A stretch of 47,245 nucleotides of DNA from Streptomyces anandii JCM 4720 (GCF_014650655.1 NZ_BMVJ01000007.1:144690-191934), one strand, 5' to 3'. Positions 17,540-27,552 are shown, counted from the first letter of the stretch. A program made the numbers and translations. The notes: generated by a model from the letters alone, not told the origin.

Positions 17540-18111
17540 TGTTCGAACGGTTCACCAAGGACGCCCGCGCCGTGATCGAGGGCGCCGCCGGACACGCCGA
17601 GCGGGCCGGCGCGGAACGGGTCGAGGAGTCCCATGTCCTGCTCGCCCTGTTCGACCGCGAGGGCAGCCGTGGTTCGTTCGCCCTGACGGCGCTCGGCCTC
17701 ACCCCCGCCCGGCGGCAGGAGGTCGTACGGGAACTGGACGGGGCGCGTCGCCGGGGCGGGCTGTCGCGGGCCGACGCCGAGGCACTCTCCGGACTGGGCA
17801 TCGACCTGGCGGAGGTGGTCTCACGCGTCGAAGAGGCGCACGGCGAGGGCGCGCTGGCCGCGAGGCGGTACGGCCTCGGCCGGCACTGGTCCGGCAGGCG
17901 GCTGTTCAGCCGCGGTGCCAGGGACCTGCTCACCCAGTCGCTGCGCGTGGCCTTGGGCCACCGCGACCGCCACATCGGCGACGAGCACCTCCTGCTCGCC
18001 CTCGCCTCCCACCCCGGCGTGCCCGCCGAGGTCCTCGCCGATCACGGGGTGACGTACGAGACGCTGAACCGCGTGCTGTACGGCGGGGGAGAGGCGCGCG
18101 CGGCCGGGTGA
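17539..18111 (+). CDS. Clp N-terminal-domain protein without an ATPase
   Basis: A 190-aa protein with two Clp-N repeats and nothing else: MFERFTKDARAVIEGAAGHAERAG...VEESHVLLALFDREG (about 1-45), and a second unit GARDLLTQSLRVALGHRDRHIGDEHLLLALA (about 126-156). In ClpA/ClpC this domain binds substrates and adaptors in front of the AAA+ motor. Free-standing copies in actinobacteria may act as adaptors, decoys or stress sensors. It is translationally coupled to the upstream HTH protein, and GGGAGG before the ATG gives a good ribosome site. No ATPase, ClpP-binding loop or membrane segment is present. The partner is unknown, although ClpC is the natural candidate. Confidence 0.88.
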   Translation: MFERFTKDARAVIEGAAGHAERAGAERVEESHVLLALFDREGSRGSFALTALGLTPARRQEVVRELDGARRRGGLSRADAEALSGLGIDLAEVVSRVEEAHGEGALAARRYGLGRHWSGRRLFSRGARDLLTQSLRVALGHRDRHIGDEHLLLALASHPGVPAEVLADHGVTYETLNRVLYGGGEARAAG

Positions 18112-18129
18112 GGTGGGCGGCGCCGGCCC

Positions 18130-19185
18130 TCACACCTTGGGCCGGCGCAGCACCACCCCGATGTGGGCCGCCGCCGTCGACAGATGCCGACGGGTCTCGC
18201 GCAGCTGCTCCGCGGTGACGCCGTGGTCGCGGGCCGCGTCCCGGATGTCGTCCCGGAAGCGGTCCAGGAGCCGGTCCAGGTCACGGGCCGGATCGCCGGT
18301 CGGGTCCTCGTGCGCCCAGGCGGGTTCGTAGGCGGCGGGGAAGTCCTCCGGGGTCTTGGAGTACTCGGGCCGGCTCCCGCTCGTGGCGGTGCCGGCCGCC
18401 GGACGCCCGAAGCCGAGGTCCCGGCCGAACTCCTTGCCGAAGTCCTTGCCGAAGTCGCCCATCTCCTTGGCCAGTTCGGTCAGGCCCTCGCGCATCCCCG
18501 TGGGCCAGTCGCCCCGCGCGAAGTGGTCCTGCACCTGCTCCTGCACCCGCCTCGCGATGCGCTGCAATTCCTCCTGCGCCTGCTCGCGGGCCCGCTCCTG
18601 GGCCTCCTTGGCCTGGCGCCGGGCGCGCTGGGCCTCCTCGCGGGCGCGGCGGCTCTCGTCCTTGGCCCGCCTCGCCTGCTCCTTCCACTCCTGCTTGGCG
18701 CGCCGCATCTCCTCCTTGGCGGCCTGCCAGGCCTCCTTGTCGGTGATGTCGGTGTACTCCCCGGCGGTGCGGGCCGTGCGGCCCGGGCCCGGGCCGTTGC
18801 GGGCCTCGGTGGCGGCCGCGCGCATCTCGCGGCGCAGGTCGCCGGCGGCCCCGCGCACATCGGCCCGGATCTCGGCGGCGAGCTCGGCGACCGACTCGCG
18901 GATCTCCAGCTCCAGGTCGGCCAGTTCGCCACTGCGGTCGGCGAGCTCGGCACGGCCGGCGTCCGTGATCGCGTACACCTTGCGGCCGCCCTCGGTGGTG
19001 TGCGTGACCAGGCCCTCGGCCTCCAGCTTGGCCAGCCGGGGGTAGACGGTGCCCGCCGACGGCGCGTACAGCCCCTGGAAGCGCTCCTCCAGGAGGCGGA
19101 TCACCTCGTAGCCGTGGCGCGGGGCCTCGTCGAGCAGCTTGAGCAGGTAGAGGCGGAGGCGTCCGTGGGCGAAGACGGGGGGCAT
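18130..19185 (-). CDS. PadR-family regulator with a long charged coiled-coil extension
   Basis: A 351-aa protein. The first ~95 residues are the PadR winged helix (LRLYLLKLLDEAPRHGYEVIRLLEERFQGLYAPSAGTVYPRLAKLEAEGLV...GRKVYAITDAGRAEL). It is followed by a very long Arg/Glu/Ala-rich helix (about 95-225; for example KEEMRRAKQEWKEQARRAKDESRR and repeated RAREEAQRARRQAKEAQ), then a Gly/Pro-rich linker and a short helical C-terminus. PadR proteins normally end after about 180 residues, so the extension is unusual and suggests oligomerisation. It starts one base after the DUF4097 stop, so both are co-transcribed, and a strong AT-rich dyad upstream of DUF4097 is its likely operator. Confidence 0.87.
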   Translation of the reverse strand: MPPVFAHGRLRLYLLKLLDEAPRHGYEVIRLLEERFQGLYAPSAGTVYPRLAKLEAEGLVTHTTEGGRKVYAITDAGRAELADRSGELADLELEIRESVAELAAEIRADVRGAAGDLRREMRAAATEARNGPGPGRTARTAGEYTDITDKEAWQAAKEEMRRAKQEWKEQARRAKDESRRAREEAQRARRQAKEAQERAREQAQEELQRIARRVQEQVQDHFARGDWPTGMREGLTELAKEMGDFGKDFGKEFGRDLGFGRPAAGTATSGSRPEYSKTPEDFPAAYEPAWAHEDPTGDPARDLDRLLDRFRDDIRDAARDHGVTAEQLRETRRHLSTAAAHIGVVLRRPKV

Positions 19186-19186
19186 G

Positions 19187-20095
19187 TCAGAGCACCTTCT
19201 TGTCGGTCGTTCCGTCGGTCGTGCCGTCTGTCGGGTCGTCGCTGGTTGCGCCCCCGGGCCGTGGCTGCGCCTCCCACGGGCCGTCCTCCACCGGCGGGCG
19301 GCGCAGCAGAGCGATCGAGCCGGAGACCGTGGTCGCCTTCAGCTTGCCGTTGCCCGAGCCGAGCCGGCCGGTGATGCGCTTGGCGCCCCACTGGCCGCTG
19401 ACCCGGAGGTCCTCGAAGGCGTTGGACACCGAGCCGCTGGCGGTGTTCGCCTCCACCTGCGTGTCCGCGGGATGGGGCAGCCGGATGGCGATCTCCCCGG
19501 AGACGTTGGTCAGGCTGACGTCGGTGGGGCCGCCCGCCGGGTCCAGGTCGACGATCATCGAGCCGCTCACCGAGTCGGCCTTGACCGAGGAGCCGGCGCC
19601 CTCGACCACCGTCAGGTCGCCGGAGACGGAGTTGAACCGCAGGTCGCCGGAGAGCGCCTGCGCCTCCACGTTGCCCGACACGGTGTCCGCGCGGACCGGG
19701 CCGGTCAGGCCCACCAGGGTGGTGTCACCGGTGACGCCCTTGACCTCCGCGCGCCCGTCGATCCCCGACACCACCGCGGTGGCGCCGACCACGCCGACCT
19801 CGACGCGGGTCGCGGCCGGAACGGCCAGGGACACCACGGCGCTGCGCCGCCAGCCCTTGCGGTCCAGCCACTTGAGGAACCCCTTCCAGGGCAGGTCCTC
19901 GTAGGCCACCGTCAGGGTGCCGCCCTGCTGGGTGACCACCAGGGGCGGGCCCTCGATCTCGGTGACCTCCAGGCGGGCGGAACTCTCGTCGGTGCCCACG
20001 ACGTTCACCGTTCCGTTGACGATGCGGACGTTGAGCTCGGTCACGGGCTCGTCGAAGGTGAGCTTGCCGGGCTCGCCCACGGACCACTCGGACAT
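19187..20095 (-). CDS. DUF4097 beta-strand repeat protein
   Basis: A 302-aa soluble protein dominated by short repeated strands of the type V(S/T)Gxxx (for example ADTVSGNVEAQALSGDLRF, NSVSGDLTVV, ADSVSGSMIVDL, LTNVSGEIAI), the hallmark of the DUF4097 parallel-beta fold. No signal peptide or membrane span is seen, so it is probably cytoplasmic. The function of the family is unknown. It is often linked to PadR or other membrane-stress regulators. ATG 20095 has a perfect AGGAGGT upstream. It is the first gene of the pair with the long PadR regulator. The acidic C-terminal tail has tandem Thr-Asp-Gly-Thr repeats. Confidence 0.87.
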   Translation of the reverse strand: MSEWSVGEPGKLTFDEPVTELNVRIVNGTVNVVGTDESSARLEVTEIEGPPLVVTQQGGTLTVAYEDLPWKGFLKWLDRKGWRRSAVVSLAVPAATRVEVGVVGATAVVSGIDGRAEVKGVTGDTTLVGLTGPVRADTVSGNVEAQALSGDLRFNSVSGDLTVVEGAGSSVKADSVSGSMIVDLDPAGGPTDVSLTNVSGEIAIRLPHPADTQVEANTASGSVSNAFEDLRVSGQWGAKRITGRLGSGNGKLKATTVSGSIALLRRPPVEDGPWEAQPRPGGATSDDPTDGTTDGTTDKKVL

Positions 20096-20185
20096 GGTGC
20101 GGACCTCCTGAGACGACCGGACCGCGCGCAGACGGCACCGGAGACGGAACGGAACGGCACGACGCGATACGTCGATCGACACGCC

Positions 20186-20213
20186 ATATCGCGTCTTACG
20201 TGAAACACGATAT
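20186..20213. promoter_or_regulatory. Dyad operator upstream of DUF4097-PadR
   Basis: A 28-bp imperfect palindrome with outer arms ATATCG (20186-20191) and CGATAT (20208-20213), and further symmetric matches inside. It overlaps the perfect palindrome CGATATATCG (20208-20217), and GTCGATCGAC lies at 20171-20180. It sits about 90-120 bp before the DUF4097 start in an otherwise GC-rich region. ATAT-containing dyads are typical PadR targets, so autoregulation is likely. Confidence 0.65.
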
Positions 20214-20310
20214 ATCGCGGCCGCCGAAAGTCAAGGCACTCTTCCGGGCGAACAGGCGCGGCACCCGGCGCCCGCACAGCGCAGGGGCGCCCGGCGCCCG
20301 GAAACATGAA

Positions 20311-20331
20311 GGGCGCCCCCAAGGGGCGCCC
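20311..20331 (-). terminator. Terminator after the DUF6104 gene
   Basis: GGGCGCCCC and GGGGCGCCC, perfect 9-bp arms with a 3-nt loop, lie 43 bp past the DUF6104 stop and before the DUF4097 operator. Confidence 0.75.
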
Positions 20332-20373
20332 GTGATGCGATGGGAAGCACGGACCGGTGACCGGCCCGACCGG

Positions 20374-20553
20374 CTACTCGTCGTCCTCGTCGTCCAGCCG
20401 TGCCAGCCAGGTCGCCAGCCGCTCGACCGGGACCTCGAAGTCCGGGTTCAGGTCCACGAACGTGCGCAGCTGCTCGGCCAGCCACTCGAAGGTGACCTCC
20501 TCCGCGCCGCGGCGCTTCTCCAGCTCTTCGATTCCTCGGTCGGTGAAGTACAT
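20374..20553 (-). CDS. DUF6104-family mini-protein
   Basis: A 59-aa acidic protein: MYFTDRGIEELEKRRGAEE, then VTFEWLAEQLRTFVDLNPD, then FEVPVERLATWLARLDDEDDE. It is nearly invariant in Streptomyces as I remember it, and its function is unknown. Codon use follows the strong GC3 pattern of real genes. No Shine-Dalgarno precedes the ATG. TATCCT six bases upstream would suit the -10 box of a leaderless message. It lies directly after the Kgd/SucA terminator on the same strand and has its own terminator. The predicted fold is two short helices with a highly acidic C-terminus. Confidence 0.85.
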   Translation of the reverse strand: MYFTDRGIEELEKRRGAEEVTFEWLAEQLRTFVDLNPDFEVPVERLATWLARLDDEDDE

Positions 20554-20578
20554 GACTCAAGGATAGGCGCGCGAAAAC

Positions 20579-20616
20579 GGCCGGGCCGCACTCCCCGGGG
20601 GGAGTGCGGCCCGGCC
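20579..20616 (-). terminator. Strong terminator after kgd/sucA
   Basis: Perfect 18-bp arms (GGCCGGGCCGCACTCCCC and its complement) with a 2-nt loop, starting 16 bp after the sucA stop. It separates that gene from DUF6104. Confidence 0.88.
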
Positions 20617-20632
20617 ACGTGGCACTGCGCCC

Positions 20633-23600
20633 CTACGCCTCGAACACCTCGCGCACGAGCTGCTCCTGCTCCGCCTGGTGCCGCTTGGCGGAACCGACGG
20701 CCGGGGAGGAGCTGTGCGGACGCGAGATGCGGCGCAGGCGCTCGCCCGCGGGCACGTCCGCGCCGACCGCCAGGTCCAGGTGGTCGATCAGGTTGAGCGC
20801 GATGAACGGCCAGGCACCCTGGTTCGCCGGCTCCTCCTGCGTCCACAGGTACTTCTCGGCGTTCGGGTACTTCTTGATCTCCGCCTGGAGCTCGGCGCCC
20901 GGCAGCGGGTACAGGCGCTCGATGCGGATGATCGCCGTGTCCGTCACGCCGCGCTTGCGGCGCTCGGCCTCGAGGTCGTAGTAGACCTTGCCGGCGCAGA
21001 AGACGACCTTGCGCACCGCACTCGGGTCGACCGAGGCGTCCCCGATGACCGGGCGGAACTGGCCCGTGGTGAACTCCTCCGCCTTCGAGGCCGCGGCCTT
21101 CAGGCGCAGCATCGACTTCGGGGTGAAGACGACCAGCGGCTTGTGGTGCGGGTTGTGCACCTGCCACCGCAGGAGGTGGAAGTAGTTCGACGGCAGGGTC
21201 GGCATCGCGACCGTCATGTTGTTCTGCGCGCACAGCTGGAGGTAGCGCTCGATGCGGGCCGAGGAGTGGTCCGGGCCCTGGCCCTCGTAGCCGTGCGGCA
21301 GCAGCAGCGTGACGCCGGAGGTCTGGCCCCACTTCTGCTCGGCGGCCGAGATGTACTCGTCGATGACCGACTGGGCGCCGTTGGCGAAGTCGCCGAACTG
21401 CGCCTCCCACATCACCAGCGCGTCGGGGCGGGTGAGCGAGTAGCCGTATTCGAAGCCCATCACCGCGTACTCGGAGAGCAGCGAGTCGTAGACGTTGTAG
21501 CGGGCCTGCTCGTCGGACAGATACAGCAGCGGGGTGTAGTCCTCGCCGGTCTCGCGGTCGATCAGCACCGCGTGACGCTGGCCGAAGGTGCCGCGGCGGG
21601 AGTCCTGGCCGGAGAGCCGGACCGGGACGCCCTCGAGCAGCAGCGAGCCGATCGCGAGGGTCTCGCCCATGCCCCAGTCGATGGTGCCGTCCTCGACCAT
21701 CGCCGCCCGGCGCTGCAGCTGGGGCAGCAGACGCGGGTGGACGGTGAAGTGCTCGGGGATGTTGACCTGCGACTCGGCGATGCGCTTGACGACCTCTGCG
21801 GAGATCGCGGTGCTGACCTGGACCGGGAAGCCCGCCTGCGGGTCCGGGGACTGCGGGGTGGCCGGCTGCGAGGTCGCCTCGCGGACCTCGGTGAAGACCT
21901 TCTCCAGCTGGCCCTGGTAGTCCTGCAGCGCCTGCTCGGCCTCTTCCAGGGTGATGTCGCCGCGACCGATCAGGGACTCGGTGTAGAGCTTGCGCACCGA
22001 GCGCTTCTTGTCGATCAGGTCGTACATCAGCGGCTGGGTGAAGGCCGGGTTGTCCGACTCGTTGTGACCGCGGCGGCGGTAGCAGATGAGGTCGATCACC
22101 ACGTCCTTGTTGAACGCCTGGCGGAACTCGAAGGCCAGCCGCGCGACGCGGACCACGGCCTCCGGGTCGTCGCCGTTCACGTGGAAGATCGGGGCCTCGA
22201 TCATCCGCGCGACGTCGGTGGCGTACATCGACGAGCGCGAGGACTCCGGGGCGGCGGTGAAGCCGACCTGGTTGTTGATGACGATGTGGACCGTGCCGCC
22301 GGTGCGGTAGCCGCGCAGCTGCGACATGTTCAGGGTCTCTGCCACCACGCCCTGGCCCGCGAAGGCCGCGTCGCCGTGGATCGCCACCGGCAGGACGGTG
22401 AAGTCCGTGCCGCCCTTGTTGATGATGTCCTGCTTGGCGCGGGCGATGCCCTCGATGACCGGGTCGACCGTCTCCAGGTGGGAGGGGTTCGCGGCCAGCG
22501 AGACCTTGATCTGCTCGCCGTCCAGGCCGGTGAAGGTGCCCTCGGCGCCCAGGTGGTACTTCACGTCGCCGGAGCCGTGCATCGACTTCGGGTCGAGGTT
22601 GCCCTCGAACTCGCGGAAGATCTGCGCGTAGGACTTGCCGACGATGTTGGCGAGCACGTTGAGGCGGCCGCGGTGGGCCATGCCGATGACGACCTCGTCC
22701 AGGCGGGACTCGGCGGCCGAGTCCAGCACCGCGTCGAGCAGCGGGATGACGGACTCGCCGCCCTCCAGGGAGAACCGCTTCTGCCCCACGTACTTGGTCT
22801 GCAGGAAGGTCTCGAAGGCCTCCGCCGCGTTCAGCCGGCGCAGGATGCGCAGCTGCTCCTCGCGCTCCGGCTTGGAGTGCGGGCGCTCGACGCGGTCCTG
22901 GATCCACTTGCGCTGCTTGGGGTCCTGGATGTGCATGTACTCGATGCCGGTGGTGCGGCAGTACGAGTCGCGCAGCACGCCGAGGATGTCGCGCAGCTTC
23001 ATCATCGACTTGCCCGCGAAGCCGCCGACGGCGAACTCGCGCTCCAGGTCCCACAGGGTGAGGCCGTGCTCGACGATGTCCAGGTCGGGGTGCTTGCGCT
23101 GGCGGTACTCCAGCGGGTCGGTGTCGGCCATGACGTGGCCGCGGACCCGGTAGGAGTGGATCAGCTCGAAGACCCGCGCGGCCTTGGTGACGTCGTCGTC
23201 GTGGGAGGCGTCGATGTCCTTGAGCCAGCGGACCGGCTCGTAGGGGATGCGCAGGGCCTCGAAGATCTCGTCGTAGAAGCCGTTCTCGCCGAGCAGGAGG
23301 TTGGCCACCTGGCGCAGGAACTCGCCGGAGGCGGCGCCCTGGATCACCCGGTGGTCGTAGGTCGACGTGAGCGTCATGACCTTGGAGACGCCGAGCTTGT
23401 TCAGGGTGTCCTGGGAGGTGCCCTGGAACTCCGCCGGGTAGTCCATGGAGCCGACGCCCATGATCACCGACTGGCCGGGCATCAGGCGCGGCACGGAGTG
23501 GACCGTGCCGAGGCCGCCGGGGTTGGTGAGGGAGACGGTGACGCCGGTGAAGTCGTCCATCGTCAGCTTGCCGTCGCGGGCGCGGCGGACGATGTCCTCG

Positions 23601-24427
23601 TAGGCCTGCCAGAACTCGAAGAAGTTCAGCGTCTCGGCCTTCTTGATGGCCGCGACGACCAGCTGGCGGTCGCCGTTGGGCTTGACCAGGTCGATGGCCA
23701 GGCCGAGGTTGACGTGCGCCGGCTTGATCAGGGCCGGCTTGCCGTCCTTCTCGCCGAACGACCAGTTCATCGACGGCATGGCCTTGATGGCCTGCACCAT
23801 CGCGAAGCCGATCAGGTGCGTGAAGGAGATCTTCCCGCCGCGGGCCCGCTTGAGGTGGTTGTTGATGACGATGCGGTTGTCGAACAGCAGCTTCACCGGG
23901 ACCGCGCGCACGGACGTGGCCGTGGGCAGCTCCAGCGAGGCGTTCATGTTCTTGGCGACCGCGGCGGACGGGCCGCGCAGCGTCACGAACTCGGGGCCCT
24001 CGGGCGCGGCGGCGGCGGGCGCGGCCTTCGCCTTGGCGGCGGCCGGCTTCGCGGCGGCGGGCGCGGCCGGGGCGGCCGGAGCGGCCTGGGGGGCCGGCTT
24101 GGCGGGCGCCGGAGCAGCCGCCGCGGGCTTCGCCGCAGCGGGCGCGGCCTGCGCGGGCGTGGCCTGGGCGGGCGCCGACGGGGCCGTGGTGGTCCCTGCG
24201 GCCCCCGCGGCCGCAGTGCCCGCCGCGGCCGTGGTGGCGGCCCCCGGCTTGTAGTCGGCGAAGAAGTCCCACCAGGCGCGGTCTACCGAGTTCGGGTCCT
24301 GGAGGTACTGCTGATAGATCTCGTCGACGAGCCACTCATTGGGACCGAACGCGGCCGCGGGGTTCTTCCCGGCTTGGTCTGCGTCGGTCGAGATGCTCGA
24401 TGCGTTACTGGGGGACTGTGGCGACAC
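20633..24427 (-). CDS. sucA: Multifunctional 2-oxoglutarate dehydrogenase E1/E2 (2-oxoglutarate decarboxylase, Kgd)
   Basis: Actinobacterial TCA-cycle enzyme, about 1264 aa. Order: N-terminal SucA helix (ANEWL-type [24 protein letters not shown]), a ~90-residue Ala/Pro linker, an E2-type succinyltransferase domain (about 125-370) with the catalytic His359 in [15 protein letters not shown], then a full thiamine-diphosphate E1 (about 400-1260) including [28 protein letters not shown] and [23 protein letters not shown]. There is no lipoyl domain in the E2 part, as in the mycobacterial Kgd, so the lipoyl group must come from another subunit. GTG 24427 ([13 protein letters not shown]) is chosen by resemblance to orthologues. 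ATG 24454 is an alternative. Phospho-GarA type inhibition is known in relatives but cannot be seen here. Confidence 0.95.
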   Translation of the reverse strand: MSPQSPSNASSISTDADQAGKNPAAAFGPNEWLVDEIYQQYLQDPNSVDRAWWDFFADYKPGAATTAAAGTAAAGAAGTTTAPSAPAQATPAQAAPAAAKPAAAAPAPAKPAPQAAPAAPAAPAAAKPAAAKAKAAPAAAAPEGPEFVTLRGPSAAVAKNMNASLELPTATSVRAVPVKLLFDNRIVINNHLKRARGGKISFTHLIGFAMVQAIKAMPSMNWSFGEKDGKPALIKPAHVNLGLAIDLVKPNGDRQLVVAAIKKAETLNFFEFWQAYEDIVRRARDGKLTMDDFTGVTVSLTNPGGLGTVHSVPRLMPGQSVIMGVGSMDYPAEFQGTSQDTLNKLGVSKVMTLTSTYDHRVIQGAASGEFLRQVANLLLGENGFYDEIFEALRIPYEPVRWLKDIDASHDDDVTKAARVFELIHSYRVRGHVMADTDPLEYRQRKHPDLDIVEHGLTLWDLEREFAVGGFAGKSMMKLRDILGVLRDSYCRTTGIEYMHIQDPKQRKWIQDRVERPHSKPEREEQLRILRRLNAAEAFETFLQTKYVGQKRFSLEGGESVIPLLDAVLDSAAESRLDEVVIGMAHRGRLNVLANIVGKSYAQIFREFEGNLDPKSMHGSGDVKYHLGAEGTFTGLDGEQIKVSLAANPSHLETVDPVIEGIARAKQDIINKGGTDFTVLPVAIHGDAAFAGQGVVAETLNMSQLRGYRTGGTVHIVINNQVGFTAAPESSRSSMYATDVARMIEAPIFHVNGDDPEAVVRVARLAFEFRQAFNKDVVIDLICYRRRGHNESDNPAFTQPLMYDLIDKKRSVRKLYTESLIGRGDITLEEAEQALQDYQGQLEKVFTEVREATSQPATPQSPDPQAGFPVQVSTAISAEVVKRIAESQVNIPEHFTVHPRLLPQLQRRAAMVEDGTIDWGMGETLAIGSLLLEGVPVRLSGQDSRRGTFGQRHAVLIDRETGEDYTPLLYLSDEQARYNVYDSLLSEYAVMGFEYGYSLTRPDALVMWEAQFGDFANGAQSVIDEYISAAEQKWGQTSGVTLLLPHGYEGQGPDHSSARIERYLQLCAQNNMTVAMPTLPSNYFHLLRWQVHNPHHKPLVVFTPKSMLRLKAAASKAEEFTTGQFRPVIGDASVDPSAVRKVVFCAGKVYYDLEAERRKRGVTDTAIIRIERLYPLPGAELQAEIKKYPNAEKYLWTQEEPANQGAWPFIALNLIDHLDLAVGADVPAGERLRRISRPHSSSPAVGSAKRHQAEQEQLVREVFEA

Positions 24428-24708
24428 GGCGGCAACCGCCCTCTTCCGCTTCACAAGGTGATGGACAGCGGGAATAAAGGCTACGCCTCCAAGACCGTGA
24501 AGGTCAGGTCGGGCCGGTCCTTCGTCGCGTAAGTCACATCAAAAGCTGGGTTTCGGGGCTTGAAATGGCGGGAAACAAGTGTGGTTCACCGGCTGATGGG
24601 AAGGCTGGACCCGGGCCTGACCCCCCGAAGGTGCAGGCCCCCGCCTGATCGCACGGGTCCGGTGGCGCCGGTGATCGTGGATCTTGTGGTTCCGGATCGA
24701 ACTTTACG

Positions 24709-25811
24709 TCAACTTGGTGCGGAGCGAGGCCCTGGAAGGGTGACGAGGATCCGGCAGCCACGCTCGGATTCGGCCACGCCGATCCGGCCGCCGTGCAGAT
24801 CCACCGCCCAGCGCGCGATCGCCAGCCCCAGTCCCGTGCCGCCGTCGCTGCCCGGACCGTGCGGCCGGCTCACCGCGCCCCGGTTGAAGCGCTCGAAGAC
24901 GCGGTGCCACTCCGAGCGCGGAATGCCGGGTCCCTCGTCGAGGACCTCCAGCTCCAGCGAGTCCGGCTGCGGCCCGCGCCGCGCCTTCACCGTCACGCGC
25001 CCGTGCGGCGGGCTGTGCTTGACCGCGTTGTCGATCAGGTTGGCGACGACCTGGTGGATGCGCTCGGGGTCCGCGTGCGCGGTCAGCTCCGGCGGGGAGA
25101 CGTCGAGGTGGAGGTGGACGTCGGTACGGGTGTGGCTGCCGGACCCGGAGGCGATGCCGGCGCGCACCGAGGCGACCATGTTGGCCTCCTTCAGCACGCC
25201 CGACAGATACGGCCACACCTCGAACCGCCGCGTCTTCAGCGGCACCACGCCGTTGTCCAGCCGGGAGAGGTCCAGCAGCGTCTCGACCAGCCGGCCGAGG
25301 CGCTCGGTCTGCTTCAGGGCCGTGCGCATGGTCTCGGGGTCGGCCTCGGTGACCCCGTCGACGATGTTCTCCAGCACCGCGCGCAGGCCCGCGATGGGGG
25401 TGCGCAGCTCGTGCGAGACGTTCGCCACAAGTTCCTTGCGCTGGCGGTCCTGCGCCGCGAGCTCGTCGGCCATGCGGTTGATGGTCTGGGCCAGCGTGCC
25501 CAGTTCGTCCCGGCGGTTCTCCCGCACCCGGCGCGTGTAGTCGCCGTGCGAGATGGACCGGGCCACCGCGTTCATCTCGTCCAGCGGCGAGGTGAGCGAA
25601 TGCGCCACGAACTGCGTAATGAGAAGCGTGGCGATCATCGAGAAGACCATGATGAAGCGGAGCTCGGTCTTGGTGTGCACCGCGATCATCGACAGGCCCG
25701 TGGTGATCAGCACCGAGATGACGACCAGTGCGCCCAGCTTGGTCTTGATCGAGAACGGGCGTACGCCGCCCAGGCGTTCGCCGGAGTCTCTCCGCGCGGC
25801 CGGCCCGCCGC

Positions 25812-25815
<4 letters not shown>
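24709..25815 (-). CDS. Sensor histidine kinase (HAMP-HisKA-HATPase)
   Basis: A 368-aa membrane kinase. Two hydrophobic segments near the N-terminus (about 26-46 and 55-73) enclose almost no extracellular loop, so the signal is probably sensed in the membrane or cytoplasm. A HAMP region follows (RRVRENRRDELGTLAQTINRMADEL). The H-box is ELVANVSHELRTP with His135, the N-box NLIDNAVKHSPP, and the G-boxes DEGPGIP and GGTGLGLAI. ATG 25815 overlaps the response-regulator stop (ATGA). It is the second gene of a two-component operon. The signal is unknown. Confidence 0.92.
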
Positions 25816-26549
<734 letters not shown>

Positions 26550-26670
26550 CGCCCGCCCCTGAGTTGCTTTCCGGAATCCGTGGGGTGATCCCTTGACTGC
26601 GCGTGGTTGCGATTGACGCTTGAATGATCGGCGTCAGGGAAGCAGCGTACGGGGAGTCACCGCGGCTTTG

Positions 26671-27348
26671 CTATCCAGGTCGGACGCCGATGTGCACGAC
26701 GTCCGGAACGCCCCGGGCAACGGGGATCTCTTCGGTGCGCACCTGTTGGAACCCGACATTCCGCAAGGTTCCCTCGAATTCCGGAGACGGCTCGGCCGAC
26801 CATACGGCGAGCACCCCGCCGGGCCTCAACACCCTTGCGCAGCTTGCCAGTCCGGCCGGTGCGTACAGCCCCGCGTTGCCCTCCGTGACCGTCCAGCCGG
26901 GGCCGTTGTCGATGTCGAGGCAGAGCGCGTCGAACGTGGCGGAAGTCTCATTGACGTAGTCGATCAGATCACTCTCGACGATGCCGGTGCGCGGGTCGGC
27001 GAGCGCGGACGCGGTCAGCCCGGACAGCGGGCCGTCGCGGTGCCAGCCGACGATCGCGCGCTCCCGCTCGACGACGGTGATCCGCCCCCAGCGCGGGTCC
27101 GCGGCGGCGTGCGCGAGCGAGAAGCCGACGCCCAGGCCACCGATCAGCACGTCCGGGTGTGGCCGGCCGTCCAGCGCGGCGAGGGCGGCGTCGACGAGGA
27201 GCCGCTCGGAACGCCCGTCGGAGGTGTCCATCAGGAAGCAGCCGTTGGCGATGATCTGCAGCAGCGGGCCGTGCCGGCGCAGCACGACCTCGCCGTGGGG
27301 ACCCTCGCGGCGGTCCAGCACGATGGGGGAGCCGTACGACGTGGTCAT
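26671..27348 (-). CDS. Spermidine-synthase-like methyltransferase-fold protein
   Basis: A 225-aa protein with the spermidine synthase/SAM-methyltransferase Rossmann core: VLIGGLGVGFSLAHAAADPRWGRITVVERERAIVGWH (about 69-105), DLIDYVNETSATFDALCLDIDNGPGW, and GLASCARVLRPGGVLAVWSA. The acidic residue after strand 2 (VVERE) and the LDID segment are in the usual places. The N-terminal beta domain of true spermidine synthases is short here. Polyamine synthesis is not certain, and many actinobacterial relatives are simply annotated as spermidine-synthase-like. ATG 27348 is preferred over the upstream 27369. Confidence 0.8.
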   Translation of the reverse strand: MTTSYGSPIVLDRREGPHGEVVLRRHGPLLQIIANGCFLMDTSDGRSERLLVDAALAALDGRPHPDVLIGGLGVGFSLAHAAADPRWGRITVVERERAIVGWHRDGPLSGLTASALADPRTGIVESDLIDYVNETSATFDALCLDIDNGPGWTVTEGNAGLYAPAGLASCARVLRPGGVLAVWSAEPSPEFEGTLRNVGFQQVRTEEIPVARGVPDVVHIGVRPG

Positions 27349-27420
27349 GAGGGCATCCTGCCCCAACACGCCTGTACGGCCACGTGAATTACGGGTGACA
27401 GCGGCGGTACGACAATCTGC

Positions 27421-27459
27421 GAGGATCCTCGATGAGGATCTTGCATGAGGAACTTAATA
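27421..27459. repeat. Three 13-bp direct repeats upstream of the rhomboid-like gene
   Basis: GAGGATCCTCGAT, GAGGATCTTGCAT and GAGGAACTTAATA follow each other with an exact 13-bp period at 27421, 27434 and 27447. The first copy also contains the palindrome GAGGATCCTC. They lie in the 204-bp divergent region between the spermidine-synthase-like gene and the rhomboid-like gene, and look like a regulator-binding array. Confidence 0.75.
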
Positions 27460-27552
27460 GCTTCCTGAGAATCGGCCGTGCGGTGGCGCCGGTCATAGAC
27501 ACGAGGCGTCCGTGACCCGAAGGGTGGGATGCGACGGAAGGAGGCCCCCACG

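Noticed and set aside
20678..24532. A very long open frame (about 1284 codons) antisense to kgd/sucA
   Set aside because: It is a GC-rich shadow with Val/Arg/Gly/Leu/Asp runs and no recognisable domain. The opposite strand holds a textbook enzyme.
24613..24640. A terminator after the histidine kinase (GGGCCTG/CAGGCCC, 7-bp arms)
   Set aside because: The stem is short with a 14-nt loop and lies in a long leader, so it is not listed as a feature.
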